Shown piece by piece: positions 32,843-41,391 of a stretch of DNA of 64,000 bases. The stretch spans positions 3,127,642 to 3,191,641 of the forward strand of contig NZ_CP014844.1 of assembly GCF_001598055.1 (NCBI RefSeq), written 5' to 3'. Positions within the stretch are counted from its first letter, which is position 1; every line of letters starts with the position of its first letter. The position numbers were made by a program, and so were the translations under genes. Below the pieces are notes generated by a model. It did no database searches. It saw only the letters and a list, made by a program, of their open reading frames with translations, and was not told the origin of the DNA. The DNA comes from Cupriavidus nantongensis (lineage in GTDB: Bacteria; Pseudomonadota; Gammaproteobacteria; Burkholderiales; Burkholderiaceae).

Positions 32843-33547
32843 ATGCGATTCAAACGCGCACAGGTGCGCTACGCGGACACGCCGCAACCTGCCACCCCGT
32901 ACCAATCTGCGGCGCAAGTCTGGGACGAACGCATCGGTTCGTCCCGCGTGCAGGCCAGGAACTGGCGCCTGATGGCCTTTGGCTGCCTTACGCTGGCGAT
33001 GCTGATGGCCGGCGGCCTCGTGTGGCGTTCCGCGCAGTCCATCGTGACGCCCTACGTGGTGGAGGTGGACAACGCGGGCCAGGTGCGAGCAGTCGGCGAA
33101 GCGGCCACGCCGTACCGGCCCAGCGATGCACAGATCGCGTACCACCTGGGCCGCTTCATCGGCCTGGTGCGCTCGCTGTCCATTGATCCCATAGTCGTCC
33201 GCCAGAACTGGCTGGACGCCTACGACTACACCACCGACAAGGGTGCCGTGGTGCTCAACGAGTACGCCCGCGTGAACGATCCGTTCGCGCGCATCGGCAA
33301 GGAGTCGGTGACGGTGCAGATCACCAGTGTCACCCGCGCCAGCGACGCCTCGTTCAACGTGCGCTGGACGGAACAACGCTTCGTCAACGGCGCCCCTGCC
33401 GGCACCGAGCGCTGGAACGCGGTGATTTCCATCGTGCAGCAGACCCCGCGCACCGAACAGCGCCTGCGCAAGAACCCCCTGGGCATCTACGTCAACGGCC
33501 TGTCGTGGAGCCGCGAACTGGATTCTTCCGAAGGAGCCAAGCCATGA
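32843..33547 (+). CDS. trbF: TrbF (VirB8-like) assembly protein
   Basis: A 234-residue protein with one membrane segment (about 36-56, LMAFGCLTLAMLMAGGLVW) and a periplasmic VirB8 domain containing PYVVEVDNAGQV, WLDAYDYTTDKG and VRWTEQRFVNG. It nucleates the periplasmic part of the channel. AAGGAG lies 12 bp before the ATG. It overlaps trbG by 4 bp. Confidence 0.9.
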   Translation: MRFKRAQVRYADTPQPATPYQSAAQVWDERIGSSRVQARNWRLMAFGCLTLAMLMAGGLVWRSAQSIVTPYVVEVDNAGQVRAVGEAATPYRPSDAQIAYHLGRFIGLVRSLSIDPIVVRQNWLDAYDYTTDKGAVVLNEYARVNDPFARIGKESVTVQITSVTRASDASFNVRWTEQRFVNGAPAGTERWNAVISIVQQTPRTEQRLRKNPLGIYVNGLSWSRELDSSEGAKP

Positions 33548-34533
33548 ACCCGTCTTTCCGTATTTACGTTTCCATGTTGGCGCTTGCAGCCCTGGCGGGC
33601 TGCGCCACGCAGGGCAAGCCGCCGCCGGTCATCTCGCTCGATGAGCCGATGCAGGCGCAGCCGCTGCCGGAGCCGCCTGCACCTGTGGAGGCGGTCGCCG
33701 TGCCCGAGGTGCTGCCGATGCCGGCGCAGTTGAAGCCAGCGCCCGAGGCCGACGAGGCCAAGCCTGCGCCGGAGCCGGTGGACGAGAAGGTGCGCGTGTC
33801 GCGGGCGAACACAGAGGCCCGCGTCGCACCCACGCGCGAGGGCTACGTCAATGCGATTCAGGTGTGGCCGTTCACCGACGGCGCGCTGTATCAGGTCTAT
33901 GCGGCCGTGGGCCGCGTGACCGTGATCGCCCTGCAGCCGGGCGAGGAACTGGTGACGGTGGCAGCCGGCGACACGGTACGCTGGATCGTGGGCGACACGT
34001 CCAGCGGCAGCGGCGATGCGCTGCGCGTGAACGTAATGGTCAAGCCCATCCGCTCGGGCCTCAAGACCAATCTGGTCATCACGACCAGCCGGCGTACCTA
34101 CCTGATCGAGCTGACCTCGACCGAAAAGACATGGATGGCGTCGGTGTCCTGGGAGTATCCCAAGGACAAGATGCTGGCCTTGCAGCGTCAGTCACAGGCA
34201 GCCAGCGCCGCCGCGCCGGTCGATACCGGGATGTCGCTGGAGAAGCTGCGCTTCCGCTACGCGGTCAGCGGCAGCAATCCGCCGTGGAAGCCGCTGCGCG
34301 CCTTCGATGATGGGCAGAAGGTCTATATCCAGTTCCCGGCCGGCATCGCGCAGGGCGAGCTGCCACCGCTGTTCGTCATCGGCGCGCAGGGCGACGGGCA
34401 ACTGGTGAACTACCGTTTTCGTGCGCCGTACTACATCGTCGATCGCCTGTTCGGCGCGGCCGAGCTGCGCCTGGGCGGTGACAAGGGCGACGTGGTGCGG
34501 ATCGAGCGCACGGATGGCACGCGGAGGAACTGA
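33544..34533 (+). CDS. trbG: TrbG (VirB9-like) core-complex protein
   Basis: A 329-residue exported protein with a lipoprotein-type signal (ALAALAGC, Cys20), a Pro/Glu-rich linker (residues 25-100), and the VirB9 domain (YVNAIQVWPFTDGALYQVY; then RSGLKTNLVITTSRRTYLIEL and KVYIQFPAGI). It forms the outer-membrane core with TrbI. The start overlaps the trbF stop; trbI follows after 2 bp. Confidence 0.9.
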   Translation: MNPSFRIYVSMLALAALAGCATQGKPPPVISLDEPMQAQPLPEPPAPVEAVAVPEVLPMPAQLKPAPEADEAKPAPEPVDEKVRVSRANTEARVAPTREGYVNAIQVWPFTDGALYQVYAAVGRVTVIALQPGEELVTVAAGDTVRWIVGDTSSGSGDALRVNVMVKPIRSGLKTNLVITTSRRTYLIELTSTEKTWMASVSWEYPKDKMLALQRQSQAASAAAPVDTGMSLEKLRFRYAVSGSNPPWKPLRAFDDGQKVYIQFPAGIAQGELPPLFVIGAQGDGQLVNYRFRAPYYIVDRLFGAAELRLGGDKGDVVRIERTDGTRRN

Positions 34534-34535
34534 CC

Positions 34536-35807
34536 ATGAGCCAGGACGACACTCCCGACCTTGCCGCGCCGCAGGCCGGCAAGGTGGCGCCCGAAGCGGT
34601 GGCGCTGCGCGCTCAGCCGCGCCCGGTCACGCGCTTGAACCGGCGCACGTTGGCCATCCTCGTCGGCGGCCTGTCGGTCGCCGTACTCGGCGCCACGATC
34701 TGGTCATTGCAGCCGCATCGGCGCGGCGCGGGCGAACAGACCGAGCTGTACAACGTCGATCGTGTGTCGAAGTCCGAGGGGCTGGATGGCCTGCCTTCCG
34801 ACTACTCGAAGCTGCGAAAGGCGCCCGAGCTGGGGCCGCCGCTGCCGGGCGACCTGGGGTCGGCCATCGTGAAGTCGCAGCAGCCGGTGACGCCGACGTA
34901 TGCGCCGCCGGGCCATGATCCAGCGGACGCCTTGCGCAAGGAGGCCGAAGCGGCGGCAGCTTCGACGGTGTTCTTCCGCTCGGGCAAACAGGGCCAAGCC
35001 GCCGCCACGGTGGCGCAGGCCGCGCCGGGTGCGCCTGGCGCTCCAAACGCACTCGCGGCCTTCGACCCGCTCGCCGCCGGGCCGGCCTCGACGGCGGCCC
35101 AGCCTGCCGATCCGACCGCTGTGCAGAACCGGCAAGACCAGAAAGAGGCGTTCCTGAAAGCCGGTTCTACTGAAACCCGCAATTCAGGGAATCTGGCGCT
35201 GCCGGCGTCGCCCTATCAGGTGATGGCCGGAACGGTGATCGCGGGCGCGCTGGTGACGGGCATCAAGTCGGACTTGCCGGGCGACGTGATCGCCACGGTG
35301 ACAGAGCCGGTCTTTGACACGGCCACGGGCAAGTTCCTGCTGATCCCGCAGGGATCGCGCATCCTCGGGCGCTACAACAGCCAGGTCAGCTACGGGCAGA
35401 GCCGCGTTCAGGTGGTGTGGAATCGTGTCATCCTGCCGGACACGTCATCGCTGACGCTCGACAACCTCGTGGGCACCGACCCGGCCGGCTATGCGGGTCT
35501 GGAGGACGACGTGGACTGGCATTGGAAGCGCATCGTCGCGGGCGCGGTGCTGACGACGCTGCTGGGCGTCGGCGCCGAGCTGGCCGCGCCGGAGAACCGC
35601 CAGGATGGCAACCGCATCGTGATCGCGGGGCGCGACAGCGCCCAGGACAGCATCAACCAGGTCGGGCAGGAGATGACCCGGCGCAACATGAACATCCAGC
35701 CGACGCTGACCGAGCGGCCGGGTCTGCCGGTGCGCATCATCGTCAACCGCGATTTGGTGCTGCGGCCGTACCAGCCGATGTTCTTCAACCGGGGAACTTC
35801 GCAATGA
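34536..35807 (+). CDS. trbI: TrbI (VirB10-like) core-complex protein
   Basis: A 423-residue protein with a cytoplasmic tail, one membrane segment (about 38-58, LAILVGGLSVAVLGATIW), an Ala/Pro-rich periplasmic linker, and the C-terminal VirB10 barrel (SPYQVMAGTVIAGALVTGI, FLLIPQGSRILGRY, then RIIVNRDLVLRPYQP). It spans both membranes and gates the channel. Stop overlaps the DUF2274 start. Confidence 0.92.
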   Translation: MSQDDTPDLAAPQAGKVAPEAVALRAQPRPVTRLNRRTLAILVGGLSVAVLGATIWSLQPHRRGAGEQTELYNVDRVSKSEGLDGLPSDYSKLRKAPELGPPLPGDLGSAIVKSQQPVTPTYAPPGHDPADALRKEAEAAAASTVFFRSGKQGQAAATVAQAAPGAPGAPNALAAFDPLAAGPASTAAQPADPTAVQNRQDQKEAFLKAGSTETRNSGNLALPASPYQVMAGTVIAGALVTGIKSDLPGDVIATVTEPVFDTATGKFLLIPQGSRILGRYNSQVSYGQSRVQVVWNRVILPDTSSLTLDNLVGTDPAGYAGLEDDVDWHWKRIVAGAVLTTLLGVGAELAAPENRQDGNRIVIAGRDSAQDSINQVGQEMTRRNMNIQPTLTERPGLPVRIIVNRDLVLRPYQPMFFNRGTSQ

Positions 35808-36049
35808 ACGCGATCAAGAAGCTGCGGCTTGGACCGCTGCCCAAGACCGAGAGCGTCAAGCTGACCTTTGCCTGCCCGGCCAGCCTGAAAGCCGACCTCG
35901 ACCGCTACGCCGCGCTACATGCGCAGACCTATGGCGAACCGGTCGATGCGGCGACGCTGATCCCGCACATGCTGGAAGCGTTCATGGCGGGCGATCGGGG
36001 ATTCAGGAAGGGCACAGTGACCCGGAGCGCGCCATCGAAGCCGACATGA
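35804..36049 (+). CDS. DUF2274 protein, last gene of the trb operon
   Basis: An 81-residue protein of the DUF2274 family, found as the final gene of Tn4371-type trb operons. The segment RLGPLPKTESVKLTFACPAS then LKADLDRYAALHAQTYG suggests a small ribbon-helix-helix DNA-binding fold. Function unknown; a link to operon control or relaxosome assembly is plausible. It starts in the trbI stop, and a nested hairpin follows 17 bp after its end. Confidence 0.82.
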   Translation: MNAIKKLRLGPLPKTESVKLTFACPASLKADLDRYAALHAQTYGEPVDAATLIPHMLEAFMAGDRGFRKGTVTRSAPSKPT

Positions 36050-36065
36050 TGGCGTCGCGTACCAA

Positions 36066-36119
36066 CGGCATCCATCGAACGCGCAGCCCCAGGCTGCGCG
36101 TTCTTCATTCTGGATGCCG
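36066..36119 (+). terminator. Nested hairpin terminator at the end of the trb operon
   Basis: The inner stem ACGCGCAGCC (36079-36088) pairs perfectly with GGCTGCGCGT (36092-36101) round a CCA loop, followed by TCTTCATT. An outer stem CGGCATCCA (36066-36074) pairs perfectly with TGGATGCCG (36111-36119). The inner part is a good intrinsic terminator. The outer clamp is unusual. The rest of the 305-bp gap from 36050 to 36354 holds no gene. Confidence 0.7.
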
Positions 36120-36334
36120 CTAAGCCTCTTGGGCTATGATGATGCGACAGGCCCGCCCTTCCTCGGCAATCCAGCACGACACCGTGCGATGCGGCTTTCT
36201 CTCCCGACGCTCCTATGTGGCTCCTAGCCCACCAAGCCGCAGTCCTGCAACGCGGCCCAAAAAAGAGCTAACCTACTGTCCCATATACGGTTTCAAGCCT
36301 TGCGTGATTTCCACGAAGGACTTGACACCAGAAC

Positions 36335-36342
36335 TTTTTTGT
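36335..36342. other. Candidate right attachment site (attR) of the ICE
   Basis: A run TTTTTTGT lies between the last ICE gene and the chromosomal metalloprotease gene, 13 bp beyond that gene's stop. Tn4371-type elements are known to recombine at short T-rich sites such as TTTTTCAT. The T-run could equally be part of the metalloprotease terminator. The left copy is outside the window, so this cannot be confirmed here. Confidence 0.3.
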
Positions 36343-36354
36343 TGCGCAGGTGGC

Positions 36355-37116
36355 TTACGAAGCCTTGCTGATGCGCTGCTCGATATGCTTGGCGCGGTCT
36401 TCCGAGCCCGGGTGCGACGAGAACATGCTGGACTTGCCGCCGTCGAGCTTGGCCAGCTTCTGGAACGCCGTGACCAGGCCCTTGGTGCTGGCCTTGTTCT
36501 TGGTCAGCAGGTCGAACGAATAGTCGTCGGCCGCGGTTTCCTGCGACTGCGAGAACTGCGCGTTGATCAGCTTCTCGCCCAGCTCGCCCAGCTGCGACTG
36601 CGACAGCGCTGCCACCGCGCCATTGCCGGCCGCCGCCGCCGCGCCGCGCGCCGCGGTGGCGGTGTAGGCCACCTGCATGGCCTTCTTGGTGTGGCCCAGC
36701 GCCACGTGGCCGAGTTCGTGGCCCAGCACGCCGCGCACTTCGTCGTCGGTCATCATGTCCATCAGGCCGCTGTAGACGCGCACGCAGCCGTTGGCCATGG
36801 CCCAGGCGTTGACGTCCTTGGTCAGGTAGACCTTGGCGTTGACGTTGGGCACGTCGCTGTTCTTCAGCCCGCTCATGATCTTGACCAGGCGCTTGTTGTA
36901 GGTGCTGTTGGCAGCTGCGATCTTGTTGGTCTTGTCCGATTCCGCGCAGGCCTGGTCCGACAGGCTCCTGACGTCTGCGTCCGACAGCGTGGCAGCCTTG
37001 GCCAGCGAGGTGCCGGCGCTCAGCATGCCGTCGACATTGGTGGGCATGCCGCCGGAGCAGCCGGCCAGCAGTGCCGCCGCGACGGCGCAGGCAGCGAGCG
37101 AGAGAGTTGCTTTCAT
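36355..37116 (-). CDS. M48-family metalloprotease lipoprotein (LoiP/YcaL-like)
   Basis: A 253-residue zinc protease with a lipoprotein signal (ALLAGC, Cys20) and the catalytic motif HELGHVALGH (about residue 135). The third ligand is the Glu in SQSQETAADDYSFDLL (about residue 195). Proteins of this type sit on the periplasmic face of the outer membrane and trim or degrade misassembled proteins. The start at 37116 places the signal peptide at the N-terminus; a frame extension to 37167 adds no sensible sequence. First chromosomal gene beyond the ICE; it appears intact. Confidence 0.85.
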   Translation of the reverse strand: MKATLSLAACAVAAALLAGCSGGMPTNVDGMLSAGTSLAKAATLSDADVRSLSDQACAESDKTNKIAAANSTYNKRLVKIMSGLKNSDVPNVNAKVYLTKDVNAWAMANGCVRVYSGLMDMMTDDEVRGVLGHELGHVALGHTKKAMQVAYTATAARGAAAAAGNGAVAALSQSQLGELGEKLINAQFSQSQETAADDYSFDLLTKNKASTKGLVTAFQKLAKLDGGKSSMFSSHPGSEDRAKHIEQRISKAS

Positions 37117-37388
37117 GATGTTGTTCTGGGTGGAGTGGCTCGGAGGTGCCGATAAAGGCCCCGGCACTTTAAGCCATCCGCCCGTGCGAGGGAATCACCC
37201 AAATGCTGAAAGCCGCCAAAAATGACAATTTGTTGCATTTGGACAATGTTCCAGTTCGAAGGGCGCTCTGGCCACACCTACCGCAAGGCCGGGTGGCCCA
37301 TCCGCACCGCAACAAACCTTTACAAATCCTTCCGTGAAATCCCGGATCGGTGCCCTAGCCTGTTCCCATGCTTTCGAGGGAGACGGCC

Positions 37389-37538
37389 ATGCCTTCGTCA
37401 CGGGACACCTTCAAATTGCGTCGGCCTGGGCGGCGCACGATGAACTGGCACGACGTCGCCCTGATCGCGATTGGATGGGTGGGCCTGTGCCTCGGCGTGG
37501 GGTGGACGCTTTCCAAGGCGGCTGGCACCTTCGAGTGA
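37389..37538 (+). CDS. Small single-span membrane protein (49 aa)
   Basis: A 49-residue frame opens at an ATG preceded by GGGAGA at 37379. The product starts with a basic stretch (MPSSRDTFKLRRPGRRT), followed by one hydrophobic helix (DVALIAIGWVGLCLGVGW) and a short tail. The good ribosome site, positive-inside pattern and lack of overlap with any other gene support a real small protein. It is divergent from the metalloprotease gene and converges on aceA. Family and function are not known to me. Confidence 0.5.
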   Translation: MPSSRDTFKLRRPGRRTMNWHDVALIAIGWVGLCLGVGWTLSKAAGTFE

Positions 37539-37593
37539 AGCGCCGGTGCGCGCTCCCCTGCACGGGCGCAGGTACGGCGGTCGCATTCGGAAT

Positions 37594-37629
37594 AAAAAAA
37601 TCGCGCCGTCCCTGAGAGAGAACGGCGCG
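37594..37629 (-). terminator. Intrinsic terminator of aceA
   Basis: Read on the minus strand, CGCGCCGT and ACGGCGCG form a perfect 8-bp stem (plus-strand 37602-37609 and 37622-37629) with a 12-nt loop, followed by ATTTTTTTATT. It is about 80 bp after the aceA stop. A second GC stem without a T-run lies at about 37671-37698. Confidence 0.8.
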
Positions 37630-37710
37630 TCGCCTAAAAGAGAGAGCGTGATGGTCGCACGCCCTCCCGATCCCGCCGGACCCACGAGCCGGCGGGAGTG
37701 ACCAGGAGAG

Positions 37711-39006
<1,296 letters not shown>

Positions 39007-39345
39007 GGTCGCTCTCCTGAACGTGATTGGGAATGGCTGTGGATCTCGTGCTCGCCTGACCCGGGCCGCGTCGCGTCGCCGATGCGTTGGCCGCTGTTTT
39101 CGTGCCCGATGTCCTGTGTCTTATATAAGAGTGTAGAGAACGCTACCGCGTTGCAACAACCCCGGACCTCGGACTGAACCAAGATTTATTTCTGTTTTAA
39201 ATCATTGGTTTATCTAAAACATTTCACGATACGGGACAGAATCTTCCATCATGAGAAATGGCGTTGTGCTCCGCAAACCGGGTATTTTTGCGGGTCCAAA
39301 ACCATTTTCCACATCGTGAAAAATCGGCGAATGTGGCGCAAGCTG
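39007..39345 (-). promoter_or_regulatory. aceA upstream region with inverted TTTCACGAT motifs
   Basis: This 339-bp gap is AT-rich relative to its surroundings. TTTCACGAT occurs on the plus strand at 39222-39230 and on the minus strand at 39313-39321, making an inverted pair about 90 bp apart; the second is itself part of a TTTTC...GAAAA dyad (39305-39322). Such paired sites are what a repressor acting by looping would use. No gene is apparent in the gap. Confidence 0.4.
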
Positions 39346-40323
39346 CTAGTGGACGCGACTCGCCTGCAGCGCCGCAGAGGCCGGCGCGCCTTCGATATGG
39401 TCGACAAATTCGCCGACCATCGACGCAAACCCGGCCGGGTCCGCCAACGGCAGCCAGTGCTGCGCCGGCACGGTGCGGCGCCACAGTCGCGGGGTCCAAC
39501 GGTGCATGCCTTCTGTCACCGAGGGCTTCACGTATCGGTCATGGAGCGGCACGATCAGCTGCACCGGCGCATGCGCAGCACGGCGGCGTGGCACGCGCAA
39601 CACCGGCAGGATATTGGCGCGGTACAGGCGCACGCCGTGGCAGCCGTCGGCGGTCTGGGTCGGGTTCGGCCTGGCGCGCACGCCCTCGGTCAGGCGCAGG
39701 TAGCGCGGCCAGGCCCGGCCCAGCCAGAGCCGCCAGGCCAGCTCGGGCAGCCACGGCAGGTGGAAGACGCCGATATACCACGATGCCACCAGCTGGCGCA
39801 GCGCCTGTCCAAGCGCCGCCGGCGAACGCTGCCCGCACAGTTCGCGCAGCGCGATGGCCGCATGGTCGAGGCATGGGCCCGAGCAGGAAGTGAACGAGGC
39901 AATGCGGCCCTGCAAACGCGGATCGGTGACGAACTCCCACCCCTGGATCGAACCCCAGTCGTGGCCGACCAGATGCACCGCGCGCTGCGGCGACACCGCG
40001 TCGATCACGGCGATAAAGTCGTCGGCCAGCTTCTGCAGCCGGTAGGCCGCGGTCGCGTGCGGGGCGGTCGAGCGCCCGGCGCCGCGCACGTCATAGGCCA
40101 CCACGTCGAAGCGCCCGGCCAGTTGCCCCGCCACGGCGTGCCAGACGTCGCTGTTGTCGGGATAGCCGTGCACCAGCACGATGGTCGGCCGCGTTGGCCC
40201 GGCCTCGCCCCAGCGGCTAACGGCCAGGCGCACGTCGCCGGCATCGACGCAGCACGTTTGCGGCGGGAATTGCGGCGGAATTTGCTGCAGGACTTGCGGA
40301 GCATGCATGGCCGTCGGTTCCAT
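39346..40323 (-). CDS. Alpha/beta hydrolase, epoxide-hydrolase/dehalogenase type
   Basis: A 325-residue alpha/beta hydrolase. The oxyanion segment is LVHGYPDN (about residue 53). The nucleophile elbow GHDWGS (about residue 120) carries Asp rather than Ser, as in epoxide hydrolases and haloalkane dehalogenases. The catalytic His is likely the one in AQHWLPLADP near the C-terminus. A cap domain between about 150 and 250 is rich in Trp and Arg. Substrate unknown. An ATG at 40308 is an alternative start. Three tandem 10-bp repeats lie 68-98 bp upstream. Confidence 0.75.
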   Translation of the reverse strand: MEPTAMHAPQVLQQIPPQFPPQTCCVDAGDVRLAVSRWGEAGPTRPTIVLVHGYPDNSDVWHAVAGQLAGRFDVVAYDVRGAGRSTAPHATAAYRLQKLADDFIAVIDAVSPQRAVHLVGHDWGSIQGWEFVTDPRLQGRIASFTSCSGPCLDHAAIALRELCGQRSPAALGQALRQLVASWYIGVFHLPWLPELAWRLWLGRAWPRYLRLTEGVRARPNPTQTADGCHGVRLYRANILPVLRVPRRRAAHAPVQLIVPLHDRYVKPSVTEGMHRWTPRLWRRTVPAQHWLPLADPAGFASMVGEFVDHIEGAPASAALQASRVH

Positions 40324-40390
40324 CGTTCGATGTCATGGTCGGCCATGCTACGCAAAAGCAAACGGCGCCGCGAATGGGCACCGCCTGTTT

Positions 40391-40420
40391 GAAACGCGTC
40401 TAAACGTGTTGAAACGCGTG
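40391..40420. repeat. Three tandem 10-bp repeats
   Basis: GAAACGCGTC, TAAACGTGTT and GAAACGCGTG lie end to end at 40391-40420, three decamers sharing (A)AACG(C/T)GT. They lie just upstream of the alpha/beta hydrolase gene and just after the GGCT-like gene's stop. One-helical-turn spacing suggests a cooperative protein-binding site. No T-run, so not a terminator. Confidence 0.5.
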
Positions 40421-40426
40421 CGGGAT

Positions 40427-40843
40427 TCAGGCCGCGGCCGTATCGCGGGCGCGGCGATAGGCGACCCAGTCACCGCTGTCGATGCGCGGCAGCGCGGCCG
40501 CCGCTGCTTCAGCCACTGGATACAGCAGGCAGGCAACCGGCTGGCCGTTGCACTGCACCGCCTGTTCCTCGCGCACGAACAGCGTGGCCTGGCCCGGATA
40601 GACCTCCTCGATCTCGTCCAGCACCGGCAGCAGCGCGTCGGCAATCTCGTAGATATCCCCGACCACCGGTCCGCCGCCGGCGTCCAGCACCAGGCCAGGA
40701 TAGGTGCCGAAGTCATAGAGCCTGCCAGCTACCGTGCCCGTTCCAAGCAGCGTGGGCGCGGCGATGCCGTGGCGCCGCGCGGCGGCGTTCAGGTCGTTGA
40801 CCTCGCCGGCGCGCAGCGTGCCATAGACGAAGACGCGCGGCAT
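40427..40843 (-). CDS. Gamma-glutamylcyclotransferase-like protein (YtfP/GGACT family)
   Basis: A 138-residue protein with the family's phosphate-loop-like N-terminus FVYGTLRAGEVN (residues 4-15) and the conserved acidic VLDEIEEVYPG (about residue 76), where a Glu acts as general acid/base. Such enzymes release 5-oxoproline from gamma-glutamyl amines, though many members are unassigned. The ATG at 40843 lies 2 bp after the rraA stop, so translation is probably coupled. No signal peptide; cytosolic. Confidence 0.78.
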   Translation of the reverse strand: MPRVFVYGTLRAGEVNDLNAAARRHGIAAPTLLGTGTVAGRLYDFGTYPGLVLDAGGGPVVGDIYEIADALLPVLDEIEEVYPGQATLFVREEQAVQCNGQPVACLLYPVAEAAAAALPRIDSGDWVAYRRARDTAAA

Positions 40844-40845
40844 GC

Positions 40846-41343
40846 TCAGCGCTCCAGCGGTGCGTCGGCGACCAGGATCCCGTCGACGTCGACATAGATC
40901 CAGTTGCCCGGGCGCACCACCGCGCCCGGCATCTGCACCGTCACCTCGCTCTCGCCCACGTTGCGCTTCTGGCTCTTCTGCGGATGCGCGGCCAGCGCGC
41001 GGATGCCGATATCGCACACGTCCAGCTCGGCGGTGTCGCGGATGCAGCCGTTGACGACGATGCCGGCCCAGCCGTTCTTCTCGGCCAGCAGGCCCAGGTT
41101 GCCACCCACCAGCGCGCAGCGCAGCGAGCCGCCGCCGTCGACCACCAGCACGCGCCCGCGGCCCGGCGACTCCAGCGTGCTGCGCACCAGCGAGTTGTCT
41201 TCGAACACCTTGAGCGTCGCGGCCGGACCGGCAAACGCCGGCTGCTTGCCGAAGGCGCGGAACACCGGCGCCATCACGCGCAGCGTGCCGTCGGCAAGGC
41301 GGTCTTCATGCGCGTCGCACAGGTCGGTGGTGACGGGCTTCAT
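40846..41343 (-). CDS. rraA: RraA-family protein (RNase E regulator / aldolase-like)
   Basis: A 165-residue protein of the RraA/HMG-aldolase fold. The ligand-binding region [20 protein letters not shown] followed by CIRDTAEL has the Gly-rich loop and the Arg-Asp pair that bind pyruvate and metal in 4-hydroxy-4-methyl-2-oxoglutarate aldolases. E. coli RraA is an inhibitor of RNase E; beta-proteobacterial members are usually named RraA, but an aldolase or oxaloacetate decarboxylase activity is equally possible. It is 48 bp downstream of the TPP enzyme gene. Confidence 0.8.
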   Translation of the reverse strand: MKPVTTDLCDAHEDRLADGTLRVMAPVFRAFGKQPAFAGPAATLKVFEDNSLVRSTLESPGRGRVLVVDGGGSLRCALVGGNLGLLAEKNGWAGIVVNGCIRDTAELDVCDIGIRALAAHPQKSQKRNVGESEVTVQMPGAVVRPGNWIYVDVDGILVADAPLER

Positions 41344-41391
41344 CTCGGGTCTCCTGGTCGGTAAGAAAAAAAACTGTCGGGCCGCGCAGCG

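Larger units (their letters stand above)
1..36340. mobile_element. Right-hand part of a Tn4371-family integrative conjugative element
   Basis: The gene order is that of the Tn4371 family: RepA, ParA, small partition-like protein, DUF2840, TraF, DUF3363 relaxase, cargo, LysR regulator, EexN-like lipoprotein, TraG, CopG-like protein, trbBCDEJ-LFGI, DUF2274. The element runs in from before position 1; the tyrosine integrase and left end are not visible. The right end is inferred to lie between the last ICE gene (stop at 36049) and the chromosomal metalloprotease gene (stop at 36355). The T-run near 36335 is my best guess for the junction, because family members are known to recombine at short T-rich sites. 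Membership is well supported by gene order; the exact right boundary is not. Confidence 0.85.

Noticed and set aside
37671..37698. GC-rich stem TCCCGCCGG/CCGGCGGGA close to the aceA stop as the main terminator
   Set aside because: No T-run follows on the minus strand; the hairpin at 37594-37629 with seven Ts is the better terminator.
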